Positions 1 to 10,788 of a stretch of 64,000 nucleotides of DNA are shown piece after piece. The stretch's first letter is position 1; each line of letters begins with the position of its first letter. The position numbers and the translations under genes are program-made. The notes below the pieces were generated by a model. It had not been told where the DNA came from and did no database searches. It saw nothing but the letters and a program-made list of their open reading frames with translations. This stretch comes from Agelaius tricolor (lineage: Eukaryota > Chordata > Aves > Passeriformes > Icteridae): positions 18,527,516 to 18,591,515 of the forward strand of contig JALJCS010000015.1 of the NCBI GenBank assembly GCA_023055355.1. The letters are read 5' to 3'.

Positions 1-30
1 TTATGTAAGAAAGAAGGAAATTCCATTCAG

Positions 31-76
31 CTCCGAGCAGAAGTGGATGGCTGTGAAATGCACACTGAAAAATCAG
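31..76 (+). CDS. ATP2C2: ATP2C2 coding exon a (first in window)
   Basis: It follows the acceptor attcag and ends at CAG before gtaaag. It encodes [15 protein letters not shown]; the first base completes a codon from an exon outside the window. The [10 protein letters not shown] block belongs to the SPCA nucleotide-binding domain. At 46 bases it is easy to miss, but the frame runs directly into the exon at 637. Confidence 0.85.
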
Positions 77-3000
77 GTAAAGCAAACAGAGGCAGGGGCT
101 GGTTTCGTGTTTCTAATTGTGCACCTCAACAATGGGCATGAAATGGTATCTCCTCAGCAAATAATGTTTTCAGGAGTTAACTATGTCGGGAGAAAATGGA
201 ACAAACCTCAAAATTCCCAGCTTGGGGGGGGTTTTACCCTGTAAAACTGAGTTTGAATGGGAGGGGGGAATACTTTTGATACAGTGGTTCGAGCAGGAAA
301 ACAAAATCTTTTCAGAGATAACTGACAGAGAGAGAGAGGTCTGGTGTTGGGGAGGAAAGGTTGGCCCTTTATCCCTTACTGGGTTAAGGAGCTCATTTTG
401 GCTGATATTATGCTCTGGTTTAAAAACTCACCAACCTTTTCATCACCATGCTGTCTGTGAGGGCTGAACATGAAAAATGGCCAGAGCAAAAATATCCCAT
501 CCTATCCATAATATATGCTCCTGTGCATCTCTTGAAACAGGTAAAAGAGGAAACAGGATCTTTTCTACCTAAAGACTTTTTCATTTAAAATATGCTCCAT
601 TTTTTGGACAAAGTGTATTCTCTCCTTGCTTTCAAGGATCAGGAAGACATTTACTTTATGAAAGGAGCATTTGAAGAAGTTATCCAGCACTGCACTCTGT
701 ACAACAGTGGTGGCATCTCGTTGTCACTCACACCCCAGCAAAAAGCCCTCTACCAGCAGGAGGAAAAGAGAATGGGCTCCTCAGGGCTTCGAGGTCAGTC
801 CTTACTGCCCCCATCTGGCCTAAAACTTTCCTGCTCTGTTATGGTGAGGATGGGCAGAGGCTCAGTCCTCACAAAATCACAGAAGGGTTTGGGTTGAAGG
901 GACTTGAAGTTTATCTCATCCCACCCCAGCCATGGGCAGGGACACCTTCCACTGTCCCAGGCTGCTGCAAGCCCCAATGTCCAACCTGGCCTTGGACATT
1001 CCAGGATCCAGGGCAGCCACAGCTCCTCTGGGCTCCCTGTGCCAGGGCCTCCTCATCCTCACAGAGAAGAATTTATTCCTAATCTCCAGTCTAAATCTCA
1101 AGTTTCACCTTAAAGCCCTCAGTTCTTAGATCACTTTCATGGTCTCTTCCAAACTCTTGTCAGAGTGCCAAGGGCCATGTCTTAGGTCTGCTGGCTGATC
1201 TGGATTTTTGTGCTGGGTTTAAATTAGTGAATTTGAACGGAGCTGAAAACAACCACTGGAAATTGAGTGTTTCTCTTCCATGGGGAGCTGTGATTGTCTG
1301 GGACACACTCTGGGTGCTGCACTGCAGAGCCTTGTGCTGAGCCTGATCTAAGCACTGCTCTGCCAAGTTTTGGTTTTGGAGAAGACAGCAACAAAAAGCC
1401 ACTTTGGAAGGAGTTCCAAACATGGATTTGGGAGCTGAGATTTCTGTTTGAAGCTTGGTTCAATCCTTTGCTAGGCCCAAATCTCTCGATCTCCTGATCC
1501 CAGCTGCCTGTCAGTGCACAGCCCACAGGAGCTTTATTCATGTGGCACCTCCTTCATCACCAGAAGATCCCCCCAGAAACATCTCAGACTTCCACACAGT
1601 GACACAGACACCATTCCCAGCTCGTAAGGAGATGAGGACAAGCCTTGGCAGCAGGATCTGGAGCATGGTGGAGTTAATGTACAGATTCTCCCACCCTGTG
1701 TCCTGTGGTTAAGAGCTCCTGGTGCAGTGCTTGATTTAAAATATCCAAATTATCTGCCCTCGTGGCAATGGCAAATTACTGCTCTGAGGGGAAGTGATTA
1801 ACTCAGGCAGCTGCTGCAGCTTTTGATTCAATCATCAAAGCAATGCTGACATGAACCCCTGGCAAAACATCCTTGAGTGATTTAAGAATGATTGAATGAT
1901 AACGGGTGTGCACCAGGAACAGAGACAAAATGTTCAGAGCCTGGATGTTTACATGGTGGGAGTTTCACTGGTTTAACTGAATTTACATTTCACATTTTTA
2001 GGTTTTAAAAAAAGTGTAAGTTTTTGCAGGAATGCTATTGTTTAACTTAGTAGTTTAACAGTGTCTGGTTTAACATAACACTGTCCAGATTTAATCCATC
2101 TGCATTTAGACAAGATGTGGTACACAGCTTAAAATTAGAAAGAAAGAAATCCTAAGAGAAACATGTCAAACAGAAATGCTCTCATTCAGAGAAACTATTA
2201 TTTAGTGGACTGAATTTTTGTGTCTATACAAGATCTGATTGTAATGACTAAAGATCTGTTTTTAATGACTTTTTCTGCCGGGAAACCGGCAATTTAATAT
2301 CTTCCTTAAATATTCCTTTTAAAGCACGGAAATACATCATTAACAATTTAATCTTGTCCTCTTTTTCTCCCCTCTGTTACTAGTACTTGCTTTGGCTTCA
2401 GGTCCAGAACTTGGCAAACTAACATTTCTAGGTCTGGTGGGAATAATTGATCCCCCAAGGGCTGGGGTGAAAGAAGCTGTGCAAATCCTGTTTGAGTCTG
2501 GTGTGTCAGTGAAGATGATCACTGGAGATGCCCTGGAAACAGCTGTGGCTATAGGTACCAAACTTTGCTGCTCTCCTGGGGCTCTGTGGCATGTCTGTCA
2601 CATCAGTCCAGTGTTTTATCCCTTAATAATCAACTTTATCATCGTTTCTGTGGGCTCAGTAGAGGCTTTAAAGGTCACTGAATTTTTACTTTTCCATTGA
2701 AACAAACATTAAATGGAGTATAGAGCAGCTACAAACTCTGGGCCAAATTCCAGTAAATTAATTCCACTATTTTAGGACCAGAAATGGCAAAATCTCAGTG
2801 TAAGCCTCCTAAAAGACACAGATAGCATTGCTAGCATTATAGAATCCATTAATATTTAGAGAGTGAGTATCTCTTTTCTTTGCAGGACAGAATATTGGTC
2901 TCTGCAATGGGAAGCTGAAAGCCATGTCTGGGGAAGAGCTGGACCAACTGGCAGAGGCAGAGCTCTCCTCCACTGTCCAAAATGTAATGGCTTGGATTAC

Positions 3001-6000
3001 ATTTAAAAAAAGCCTATTTCCAATAGCTTCCATCTAATACGAGATTATATTTTGTCTTTGTTGTTTTTCAGGTTTCCATTTTCTTCAGAACAAGTCCAAA
3101 GCACAAACTAAAAATAATAAAGGTAATAAGAGCCTGTGAAATTCATTGTACACCTCACAAAAACAAGGGGGAGGAAGCCTCAGTTCTCTGGATGATCAGG
3201 TCTTCCCCAGCAGCATCAGCTCAAACTAAAGGATTGTAAAAGCCCAGCTAGAGCACTGGCACTGTTTCTCTGAAGGTATTAGCTGTGGAATTGGACTTGA
3301 TGATCCTTGTGGGTCCTTTCCACCTCAGGATATTCTATGATTTTATGATGTTTCTTGCAAGTCTGGGCCCTGGGCATACAAAAAAGAAAAAAAACTAGTG
3401 AGGTATTAGCAGCTACAACATCAGGAGAATGATTTCTGAGGATTTTACTCCCCTCTTCTAACTTCTGCTGGTGAGATATATATATATAGTGAGATTCTCT
3501 ATACTCCTGAAAAACCGAATTCTTGCTCTGAGCTTTGTGCTCTGTGCGGTGCCGAGTCCGTTTCACCCTCAGAGTCCAACAGAGCTTCTGATCTTTCAAT
3601 ACAAAAAGAGCAAAGCAAACAGCCCAGGCTCTGAATTGCCAGCATAGCTTGTTCCTGTCCTGGTTTGAGAGCCCCTGAGCTGTCCTCTCCCACAGGCCTT
3701 GCAGAGGGCTGGTGCTGTGGTGTCCATGACAGGGGACGGGGTCAACGACGCCGTGGCCCTGAAATCCGCGGATATCGGGATCGCCATGGGACGGGCAGGG
3801 ACAGACGTCAGCAAAGAGGCTGCCAACATGATCCTCGTGGATGATGACTTCTCAAAAGTCATGTAGGTTTGGAGATTTTCGTACTCTGCAGCTCTTTTCT
3901 GGCTGGCTACTGCAGCAAGCCTGTTTGTTGTGTGAGGAGGGCTGGGGATGGAAGTGGAGAGCCCCAGGGTGGATCTGACTCGTCTGTAGTTGCACACATA
4001 ACGATGACTTTCCTTCCAAGTGATGTTGACCAAGCCACCTTGCACCTGAAAGCCCTGGTTCCTCTAACTGGGGATCTGAGAGCACCAGTCTGGGTAGATC
4101 AGAGCTTTTTTGGTCATAATTTGGGCTCAGTGATCCTGGAGGTGTTTTCCAACCTTTATGATTCCACCTCGTACTCTGCCTCATCCAGAAAGCTCAGAGG
4201 AAAAATGTAATTTGCAATGCTCTGTTGGTTCATAACAACAGAGTGGGCAGGGTACAGTGAGTATATAAATAGGTCCCAGGCCTGCTTTATGAACCAAAAC
4301 CTGGCCACGTGAGCCAGGCTTTCAGATCTATGTGTGGATAAAGGAATTGTAAGTGAGAAGCTGCACTGACAACCTCCTCCTGAGCTGGGCTCTGAACTTC
4401 CTCTGAAATAAGGGCTACAAAAGACAATTGTGTTTTGAGTGTCCCAGGGAGCTCAGTGTAAACAGTGGGAGTGCTCTTTACTTAATAAAATCCCCTCTCC
4501 CTTCCAGGAATGCAATAGAAGAGGGAAAGGGAATATTTTACAACATAAAAAATTTTGTCCGGTTCCAGTTGAGCACGTAAGTTCCCGTTCGCTTCAGCTC
4601 CTGTGAAAGCACCTCTGGGGTGAGGCCCTGCACAATAATGTTCTGTGCTTGCAGGAGTATTTCAGCTTTGAGCCTAATTACCCTCTCAACAGTGCTCAAC
4701 CTCCCCAACCCACTCAATGCCATGCAGATCTTATGGATCAACATCATCATGGATGGGCCACCAGCACAGAGGTATGGAAGAGCCCAATGAGTAAAATAAT
4801 CTTGGGTTTAATATGTCTGAATTTGGCCTAGGAACACAAACTGTTGTGATTCCTCATCAATCATCATCAGTGGTTCAATAAGCTGCATTTCTGTTCCCTC
4901 CTGATCTTTCAAAAAGCACTTCACATTTACTTGAGGTTTTCTGTATTTTCCTGGTTTATGGTGGAATCAATTTACTATTCCTTTTTTTGGCTAGGAATGG
5001 CCTCTTATCCTGAAAGTACCACCAGGGAGTAGTGGGGACATGCCCCAAAATCACAAGACTTAGGAACCATCCAACTGCTAATTACAATTACAGCTAAATA
5101 CAATTACAGCTTCCACATTATGCTCACTCTCACTCTGGGGTGGTCTGAGCATTTAATGTTATTTTAGCAGCTCAATATGCAGAAAAGACCTTTGGTATCA
5201 GTGACATGGACTAATTTGGGCCTTATGTCACCTTGTTGGAATATTCACACTGTGTCCCAAAGAACTGCACCCTCCAGCTCCATCCTGGTTTCTCAGGATG
5301 AACATTTTGGGACCCTGCATTAATTAACACATCCCTCTGCTTGTCTTGGAGGCAGTTTGGGGGTTGAACCTGTTGACAGGGACACCATCAAGCAGCCCCC
5401 CAGGTGCATCACAGACACCATTCTCAGCAAATCCCTGATCCTGAAAATCTTCATGTCAGCAATCATCATCATCAGTGGAACCCTCTTTGTCTTCTGGAAG
5501 GAGGTGAGGGAAATCTGCACTCGGATCTTGTTTCCATCAGGGTGGGTGGAGCACAAAGTGAGGGCAGTTTCTGAAGGACGTGAGGAACTTTCTGGAACCC
5601 ATCCCATGGGGAAGGATCAGTGTGGGCAGAGGGCTGAAAGAGCAGGGTCAGCTCCCAGCTCTGCTCCCTCTGTTACCTCTAATTTGGTCCTTCCAATCCA
5701 GAATGGGAAACCTATTACTTAATCAATACTTTAAGGGACTTTTCACCTCCAGCTTTCCATTTTCCCAGCAGAAAATGCTAAGTACAATGAATTGCTGTTG
5801 GTACTTCAAGTTTCAGTAATTTAATTTAGGATGTTCTTTACTCAAAGTCCACATCAGTTTAAGAATTTCAAGTATGATTGATAAGATCATAAACTATAAA
5901 ATTAGCAGAGAGAACTGAATGCTACCTACAACAGCTAGAACTACATTTACTCCTTTGTTTTACCACCCTTAGATTTGACAGGGCTCATTAAAGGGAACAT

Positions 6001-7362
6001 TTAATTCTTCTATTGAATTGGCCTATTTTTGTAAGGTTAAACTAACCCCTGAATTTTTGTGTGCTCCCAGAATCCAACAGGGGGCATAACTCCTCGAACC
6101 ACAACGATGACTTTCACCTGTTTTGTGTTTTTTGACCTCTTCAATGCCCTGACATGTCGCTCTCAGGTGAGATGGCTCTGTCAGCAGTAATTTCTTGTCT
6201 CAAATCACAAACATAAACATTAGAATACCAGCATTTTGCATAGTAAGGGGTTTTTTAATGTTATTTAAAGCAGTATGATTTTTATCAACTTTTTATACAG
6301 ATAAAATTATCCATCACAAGAGCAACTACACTTTCAATTACATAGCTCTAAGTTAGTGTTTATGTAACCTAAAAAGTAATGGAGATGAAATGTAAAGAAA
6401 CAGGGTGTCATTTAGCTCCAACAGAGATTGGGAAAAGCTACTTTTAATTTTTTTTTCCCCTTTTCTAGACAAAGTTGATATTTGAAATCGGCTTTTTCCG
6501 AAACCGCATGTTCTTGTATTCCGTGCTTGGCTCATTTTTGGGACAGCTGGCAGTTATCTACATCCCTCCACTCCAAAAGATCTTCCAGACAGAGAATTTA
6601 GGAGTGGTAGGTAAGTTGCAAAATAAATAATGGTTTGGTTTTGGGTTTTTTTATTTCCTTAAAGTGACTTTAGAAAGCAGATGCCATTCCCAGTTTGCTC
6701 TGTCAGCTCCCAGCACATCACTGGTAGCAGAGATCAACCAACAGCTCCAATCTCTGTGTATTTACACAGAGCTGTCCCAAATAGTAGCAGTAGTTCATAT
6801 TATCCCAGCTTACATTCTGAATATTGATTTACTGCACATAAATGCAAGGAAATTGAGACATGCCAAGATTTTCCAGCTCTGTATGATGGTATTTCTCAGA
6901 TCATTATGCAGACACTCCCTTTGTAAAGAGCTGGGTTAAGCTTCAGTTTCCCAGCTGAAATGGAACACAGATTGCAATCAGCAAATTGCACCCTACCACA
7001 CTGTGTTCCATCTACATTGTGCTGTGTCATGAGCAGGGGGCAGGAATCCCAAATTATTCCTGTTTCCACCCTCCAAGGGGACCATCCCAGCTGTGGGTGG
7101 CCCTTGTGTGCTGCAGTGCTGTCCCTAACTCAGCTGGCAAGGGTACAAGGAGGGCACACAGGGGCTCACCAGCCCAATTCCAGCTGCAGGGAAGCTCTGG
7201 GCTGGGATTCCTGCCCGGCTGGGCTCACCTCCACTCCCTCCTCTCCCAGACCTGCTGTTCCTCACCGGCCTGGCTTCCTCAGTGTTTGTGGTTTCCGAGC
7301 TCATCAAACTCTGTGAAAAGCACTGCTGCCCCCCAAAGCACACCAGGGGATGTCACAACTGA
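31..7362 (+). CDS. ATP2C2: ATP2C2, secretory-pathway Ca2+/Mn2+-transporting ATPase 2 (SPCA2), 3' 12 exons, 5' partial
   Basis: P-type (P2A) ATPase that pumps Ca2+ and Mn2+ into the Golgi and secretory vesicles. Twelve coding exons join in frame: 31-76, 637-793, 2384-2554, 2886-2983, 3072-3122, 3696-3862, 4508-4576, 4655-4771, 5356-5503, 6071-6166, 6469-6610, 7250-7362, all with AG/GT borders, giving about 457 residues to a TGA. Visible are the end of the nucleotide-binding domain ([16 protein letters not shown]), the P-domain motifs MITGDALET and MTGDGVNDA, the ion-site helix [10 protein letters not shown] and helices M5-M10. The phosphorylated Asp (DKTGT) lies upstream of the window. SPCA2 is preferred over SPCA1 (ATP2C1) because the remembered SPCA2 wording is matched at [29 protein letters not shown] and [17 protein letters not shown]. 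The C-terminal tail ([14 protein letters not shown]) is short and Cys/His-rich. The gene converges on MEAK7, as in human. Confidence 0.95.
637..793 (+). CDS. ATP2C2: ATP2C2 coding exon b
   Basis: It follows the acceptor ctttcaag and ends in phase 1 at G before gtcagt. It encodes [15 protein letters not shown] and continues to [11 protein letters not shown], the end of the nucleotide-binding domain. The KGA motif lies in the ATP-binding pocket of P2-type ATPases. Confidence 0.93.
794..2383 (+). other. ATP2C2 intron with a CR1 insertion
   Basis: Intron between coding exons b and c. It contains an antisense CR1 fragment (about 868-1130). The rest is unremarkable A/T-rich sequence with no supported exon. 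Confidence 0.8.
868..1130 (-). mobile_element. CR1 LINE 3' fragment, antisense
   Basis: Read on the + strand it starts with tcacagaagggtttgggttg and continues through ccatgggcaggg, aacctggcc and agaagaatttattcctaat. This is the characteristic reverse complement of a chicken-type CR1 3' end. It is 5'-truncated, as most CR1 copies are. Confidence 0.85.
2384..2554 (+). CDS. ATP2C2: ATP2C2 coding exon c (TGD motif)
   Basis: It follows the acceptor ttactag. Its first two bases complete a Val codon, so the join reads [11 protein letters not shown]. It contains GIIDPPR and [13 protein letters not shown], the P-domain TGD motif. It ends in phase 1 at a somewhat weak donor, gtacca. Confidence 0.95.
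2886..2983 (+). CDS. ATP2C2: ATP2C2 coding exon d
   Basis: It follows the acceptor tttgcag and ends before gtaatg. It encodes [18 protein letters not shown] and on to STVQN, the P-domain linker. Both splice phases agree with the neighbouring exons. Confidence 0.92.
3072..3122 (+). CDS. ATP2C2: ATP2C2 coding exon e (51-bp microexon)
   Basis: Seventeen in-frame codons, [17 protein letters not shown], between tttttcag and gtaata. The R-x-SPKHK block is the conserved P-type ATPase segment that contacts the phosphorylation site. It is too short to show as an isolated open frame. Confidence 0.93.
3265..3352 (+). mobile_element. CR1 LINE 3' end fragment
   Basis: ttggacttgatgatccttgt, gggtcctttccacctcagga and tattctatgattttatgatg form the CR1 3' terminus with its short terminal ATTCTATG repeats. 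It sits in the intron after exon e, upstream of the GC-rich exon f. Confidence 0.8.
3696..3862 (+). CDS. ATP2C2: ATP2C2 coding exon f (MTGDGVNDA)
   Basis: It follows the acceptor tcccacag and ends in phase 2 before gtaggt. It holds MTGDGVNDA at 3726-3752, the Mg2+-coordinating hinge motif of all P-type ATPases, then [12 protein letters not shown] and [10 protein letters not shown]. Its GC content is visibly higher than that of the flanking introns. Confidence 0.97.
4105..4168 (+). mobile_element. Short CR1-like 3' end remnant
   Basis: gggctcagtgatcctggagg followed by tgttttccaacctttatgat resembles an old CR1 3' end. It is only about 60 bases long and diverged. Confidence 0.5.
4508..4576 (+). 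CDS. ATP2C2: ATP2C2 coding exon g
   Basis: Sixty-nine bases in phase 2/2 encoding [20 protein letters not shown] and then LS, the cytoplasmic lead into transmembrane helix M5. It ends before the strong donor gtaagt. Confidence 0.94.
4655..4771 (+). CDS. ATP2C2: ATP2C2 coding exon h (M5-M6, ion site)
   Basis: It encodes the M5 end ([20 protein letters not shown]) and M6 ([16 protein letters not shown]). The Asn and Asp of NIIMD form the single Ca2+/Mn2+ site known in SPCA pumps. The exon is in phase 2/2 between cttgcag and gtatgg. Confidence 0.96.
5356..5503 (+). CDS. ATP2C2: ATP2C2 coding exon i (M7)
   Basis: It encodes [16 protein letters not shown] and then helix M7 ([20 protein letters not shown]), ending WKE before gtgagg. 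Confidence 0.96.
6071..6166 (+). CDS. ATP2C2: ATP2C2 coding exon j (M8)
   Basis: Thirty-two codons: a luminal loop [10 protein letters not shown], then helix M8 with [30 protein letters not shown] is the SPCA2 form of this block. Borders are gctcccag and gtgaga. Confidence 0.96.
6469..6610 (+). CDS. ATP2C2: ATP2C2 coding exon k (M9)
   Basis: It encodes [20 protein letters not shown] and on to the M9 helix and [18 protein letters not shown]. It ends in phase 1 at the donor gtaagt. Confidence 0.96.
7250..7362 (+). CDS. ATP2C2: ATP2C2 last coding exon (M10 and C-terminus)
   Basis: It follows the acceptor ctctcccag. It encodes the M10 helix [20 protein letters not shown], then the tail [17 protein letters not shown] and TGA at 7360-7362. 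The tail is close in length to that of human SPCA2. Confidence 0.95.
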
Positions 7363-7720
7363 CTGAGACTGCTCTGAAATACACCTGGAACACAGCTGTG
7401 ACAATCCCAGTCCATGCCTTTGTGACCCACACATCCTTCCTGAAGGTACTCAAGTGCAGCTGTACCAACAGTCCTTACACCAGAGACTCTTCTACCCCCT
7501 CCATGTGAGCTGTCTGCAGAAATCTCCAGAGTGGCTCCTTTTTTAAACCAAGAGCAGGTATATTTTTATAACACTGATCTCTATTCCAGAAGGCTGAGCT
7601 AGTCCCAGACAAAAGAAGAGTTTCACACCTGTACAGAAAAATCTATTGTGCATAAACTGAAATTTTATTTATTTAAATCAAACTCATTTTTATTAATAAA
7701 ATCTACATTTTAAAATGTTA
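7363..7720 (+). other. ATP2C2: ATP2C2 3' untranslated region (probable extent)
   Basis: Non-coding sequence after the TGA, running to just beyond the first good polyadenylation signal. The end is estimated from the usual 10-30 base distance to the cleavage site. Confidence 0.6.
7695..7700 (+). promoter_or_regulatory. ATP2C2: Polyadenylation signal AATAAA of ATP2C2
   Basis: A canonical AATAAA 333 bases after the ATP2C2 stop codon, in an A/T-rich context with a TG-containing stretch shortly downstream. It is the first canonical signal after the stop. Confidence 0.7.
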
Positions 7721-9767
7721 CTGACAAGTATCTGAGTGAGACTCGTGATTTAGACACATCCTTTAATGTTTCACTAGAATAGTGGAAAAGACCTGCCTTG
7801 AAGCATTTCTTTTCCTTCAATCTGTAGTGTTTGTGGATTCCCAGATACCCAGCCTTGACTCAGCAAGACTTGCAAGGAAACTGGAGCAGGGAGCTGAAGT
7901 GCCAACCCTCAGCTGTCAGTTTTGGTACCTGTGTGACTGACAGGAGAAGAATCAGGCTGATCAGAGCCAATGCTCAGCAGAGGATGGATTTAGTGGGAAA
8001 GGGACTCAATTCCAAAGAGCCTGAGAACAGAGATGAGTCAGGAACAGGGTGGGGATGTTGGGCTTTGCAGCTGGGCCAAAACTGCACAAAAGAGACTGAG
8101 CTGTTCAGATCATAGCTAAGCCTACTGCTGACAAAAGCTTGCTGGACATTTTGGGTGCATGAGCATGAAGCCCAGATTTCTTAATCATTAGCTCAGGTTA
8201 AAATAAAAATTGAGTCTTTCCTAAGCCCATCTTTTACATTTAAAGAACAATTTGGAATAATCCCATCTCCTGCTCGGATCAGTGATGTCCTAGTAAATAA
8301 TGCTCTACTGAGACATTGCTAAAGTGCCCCTGTCAGTTTTCTTCTTGCCCCAGCTTAACACCTTCAAAGTGAAGAGGAAGAGTCTCAGACACAAACTTGT
8401 CAAAAAACTACAATTTCAGAGGTCACAAGATAGTCACAAGATGAAGTTCAAGCAGGATTATATTTTGGATTCAAAATCTAGAAAGAAACAGCTTTACTAA
8501 TACTCATTAAAAATCAAAGAAAACCTGGCCACTGAAATATTTTTGGTGGAGAGTAGCTTTGTACAATTCAGGGTTTTTTTAATACCCTTGCAGATGGTTT
8601 CAGTTCTCAAAAACAAGCTTCTGCCTTGTAATGGAAGGAAAATAAAGCCTAGCTGTTTATTTTATGTTTAACTGCAGAAATTCAACTGTCTCATCCTGTA
8701 TGCCATCTACATGGGAGTGTTTAATAGGCTTAGGCACTGCTAAGTGAAAAACACCTCTAAGACTCACAGTGGGAGTTTGAGAATGTTCAAACAAAAGCTG
8801 CTATCACCACACTTACAGACAGCATCATGTACTTAATACTCCTTACATTGTAAAATTTAATATTTAAATACTATTTATATAGAGAGAGAAGAAAACTATA
8901 CAAAAATATCAGTGCAATTGTTCTGATGCTTATTTTTTTCTGTGTGTTACAAACTTGGGAGATTATCTGGTTTCTCTAAGCAAGTACAGCATAAAAGGAC
9001 ATTGTCCCAGGCCTTTCACAGCACTCTCTGTACTGCAGCTAACAGCATGCAAATGCCCCAAGCATTAGTTCAGGTACTCCACAAAACACACCAGCTGAGT
9101 CCTAGGATGCCTGGCTGGAGTGATTTGTTCATGCACTCCTTTCAAAACTAAATTCATGTTGTTTAATATAATTTTTACAAATGAGATCAACGTTAAGGCA
9201 CAAGTGCAGATTGTTCAGAATATTCAAATCTGGCTCCTCATGAAAAACAACAGGTGGGGGAAAAAATCTCATACAAGAAAACACCAAGGGAAAGAATTTT
9301 AAGGAAGGCCACATGAGCAGAAACTATAGAATGCTATTGTTTTTCTCTAAGCTGCAAAGAAGACAAACTCATGCCAGGACAAAGGGGATTGGACACAGTC
9401 CTTCTCCTGAGGAGGAGAAAAACTGACAGTCAGAGACACTGATAACCAAACACTTGTTGCTGAGTTAGAAATTGCAGTCCCTGCTACAAAGGGTTCTTTT
9501 TGACAAGTTAATTACACATAGTAAATTAGCGAGGTCAAACTAATAATTACTGAGAGATGGGAACTAATTCAAGTAGAAAAAGTCCTGAGTATAAGAGACC
9601 TGACAAAATTGGTGCTGACTGGTGAAGAGTCACAAAACAGAGCACAAATCCCAACAACTGCATTTCACGTTGTGGGGATTCTTTTCCATAACAGAGTAAT
9701 GATTCATTTTGTGGAAATAAAGGGTACAGCAATCTTCTTTAAACATTTTACAGACATAACCCTGATT
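7721..9767. other. Intergenic interval between convergent ATP2C2 and MEAK7
   Basis: About 2 kb between the two 3' ends. It is A/T-rich, with several further AATAAA/TTTATT hexamers on both strands (for example TTTATT near 8657). No exon, RNA gene or recognisable repeat is supported. Part of it could belong to longer alternative 3'UTRs of either gene. Confidence 0.6.
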
Positions 9768-9773
9768 TTTATT
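9768..9773 (-). promoter_or_regulatory. MEAK7: Candidate polyadenylation signal of MEAK7
   Basis: TTTATT on the + strand is AATAAA on the - strand, about 880 bases past the MEAK7 stop. The length is plausible for this 3'UTR, but other hexamers exist farther on, so the choice is provisional. Confidence 0.4.
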
Positions 9774-10653
9774 TCTTTCACAAGGTATCTGCAGATTCTA
9801 TTCTCAATTAAGCGTGGCTGCTTCTTACTCAACCTTTTTTACAGCCTGATCTTTTACTCCAGTCTCATGAGGCCACTGAAGAATTTACCTTCTCTAGAGA
9901 ATTCTGCTGGAGGTATTTTTAGGATAAATATGGCTCCAATGATTCTGGTCTAGGCTTACAAAGCAACAGACAAGTTTCTGCAGAAACAGATGAAGAGAGA
10001 TGCACAAGGGATAGTGTCATACTATAAAACTTGTGTAACATCCTACAGCTCACATGGAATCACCTGCTGAAAATCTGACTTAGAAAGTTTGAAATTTAAT
10101 GCTTTAACTGAAGCAATGCAGATTTATAGCACCCTTCATATGGCACCATGTGGACTATTCTATGTTCAGCACTGTAAGACATTGTTACAGTTTGTAAGCT
10201 TTGCTGACTAATTTCATTGCATGCAAATAAATACGTGCAGTTGAGGTATAAGAGCTTTAATCAGTGCCTGGAACAGGTTTTATAAATATATAACTATGTA
10301 CATATCAATTCTCCAGGACAGAAAGCCATACTGTCAATAACTTCTGCTGCCTTTAATTCAGTGTGCAGACATGATCTATGGGGAATGAAAGCAGATTCAT
10401 ATTCAGCTGGAGCTCAGCCATGCCTAATGATTATGTCCCCAGGTAATTTTTCTGTCCTCCCCAAACAAAACCCTTCAGGCACAGTAGAGCTTTAGACCTA
10501 AATATTACACAAGTACAAGGCTTAAGCTTTGTCCCAGACAATTAGGTACATTCAAGGGGGAAAAAAAAAAAAGGAAAAAATATCTTGTCCAAGGAACATC
10601 ACCAGCACTTGATGCAAATAAAAGTGAAGTTTTTACATGTTACTGTGGCTCCT
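9774..10653 (-). other. MEAK7: MEAK7 3' untranslated region (probable)
   Basis: Non-coding sequence between the MEAK7 stop and the candidate poly(A) signal. A short poly-A/G run at about 10559-10580 (+ strand) lies close to the stop. The extent depends on which poly(A) signal is used. Confidence 0.45.
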
Positions 10654-10788
10654 TTAGTTCTCATCATCATCACCTTCATCCTCTTCCATGGGCTCCCGCA
10701 GACCTTCGCTCTGACGGCTTTTCCCAGCCATTTCCAGCAAGGCCTGAGCCTGAGGATCCACATCCAGGATACTCTTCTTACCTTTTCT
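10654..10788 (-). CDS. MEAK7: MEAK7 last coding exon
   Basis: It follows the acceptor ttttgaag. It encodes RKGKKSILDVDPQAQALLEM, then AGKSRQSEGLREP and the acidic end EEDEGDDDEN, with TAA at 10656-10654. The block aligns with human KGNKSILDADPEAQALLE. Confidence 0.93.
   Translation of the reverse strand, partial: RKGKKSILDVDPQAQALLEMAGKSRQSEGLREPMEEDEGDDDEN

Noticed and set aside
3596..4045. 149-codon - strand frame over ATP2C2
   Set aside because: Antisense shadow of the GC-rich MTGDGVNDA exon.
1..7362. Assignment to ATP2C1 instead of ATP2C2
   Set aside because: Several blocks (SGEEL after [30 protein letters not shown]) fit the SPCA2 wording, and the neighbouring MEAK7 fits the ATP2C2 locus, not ATP2C1.
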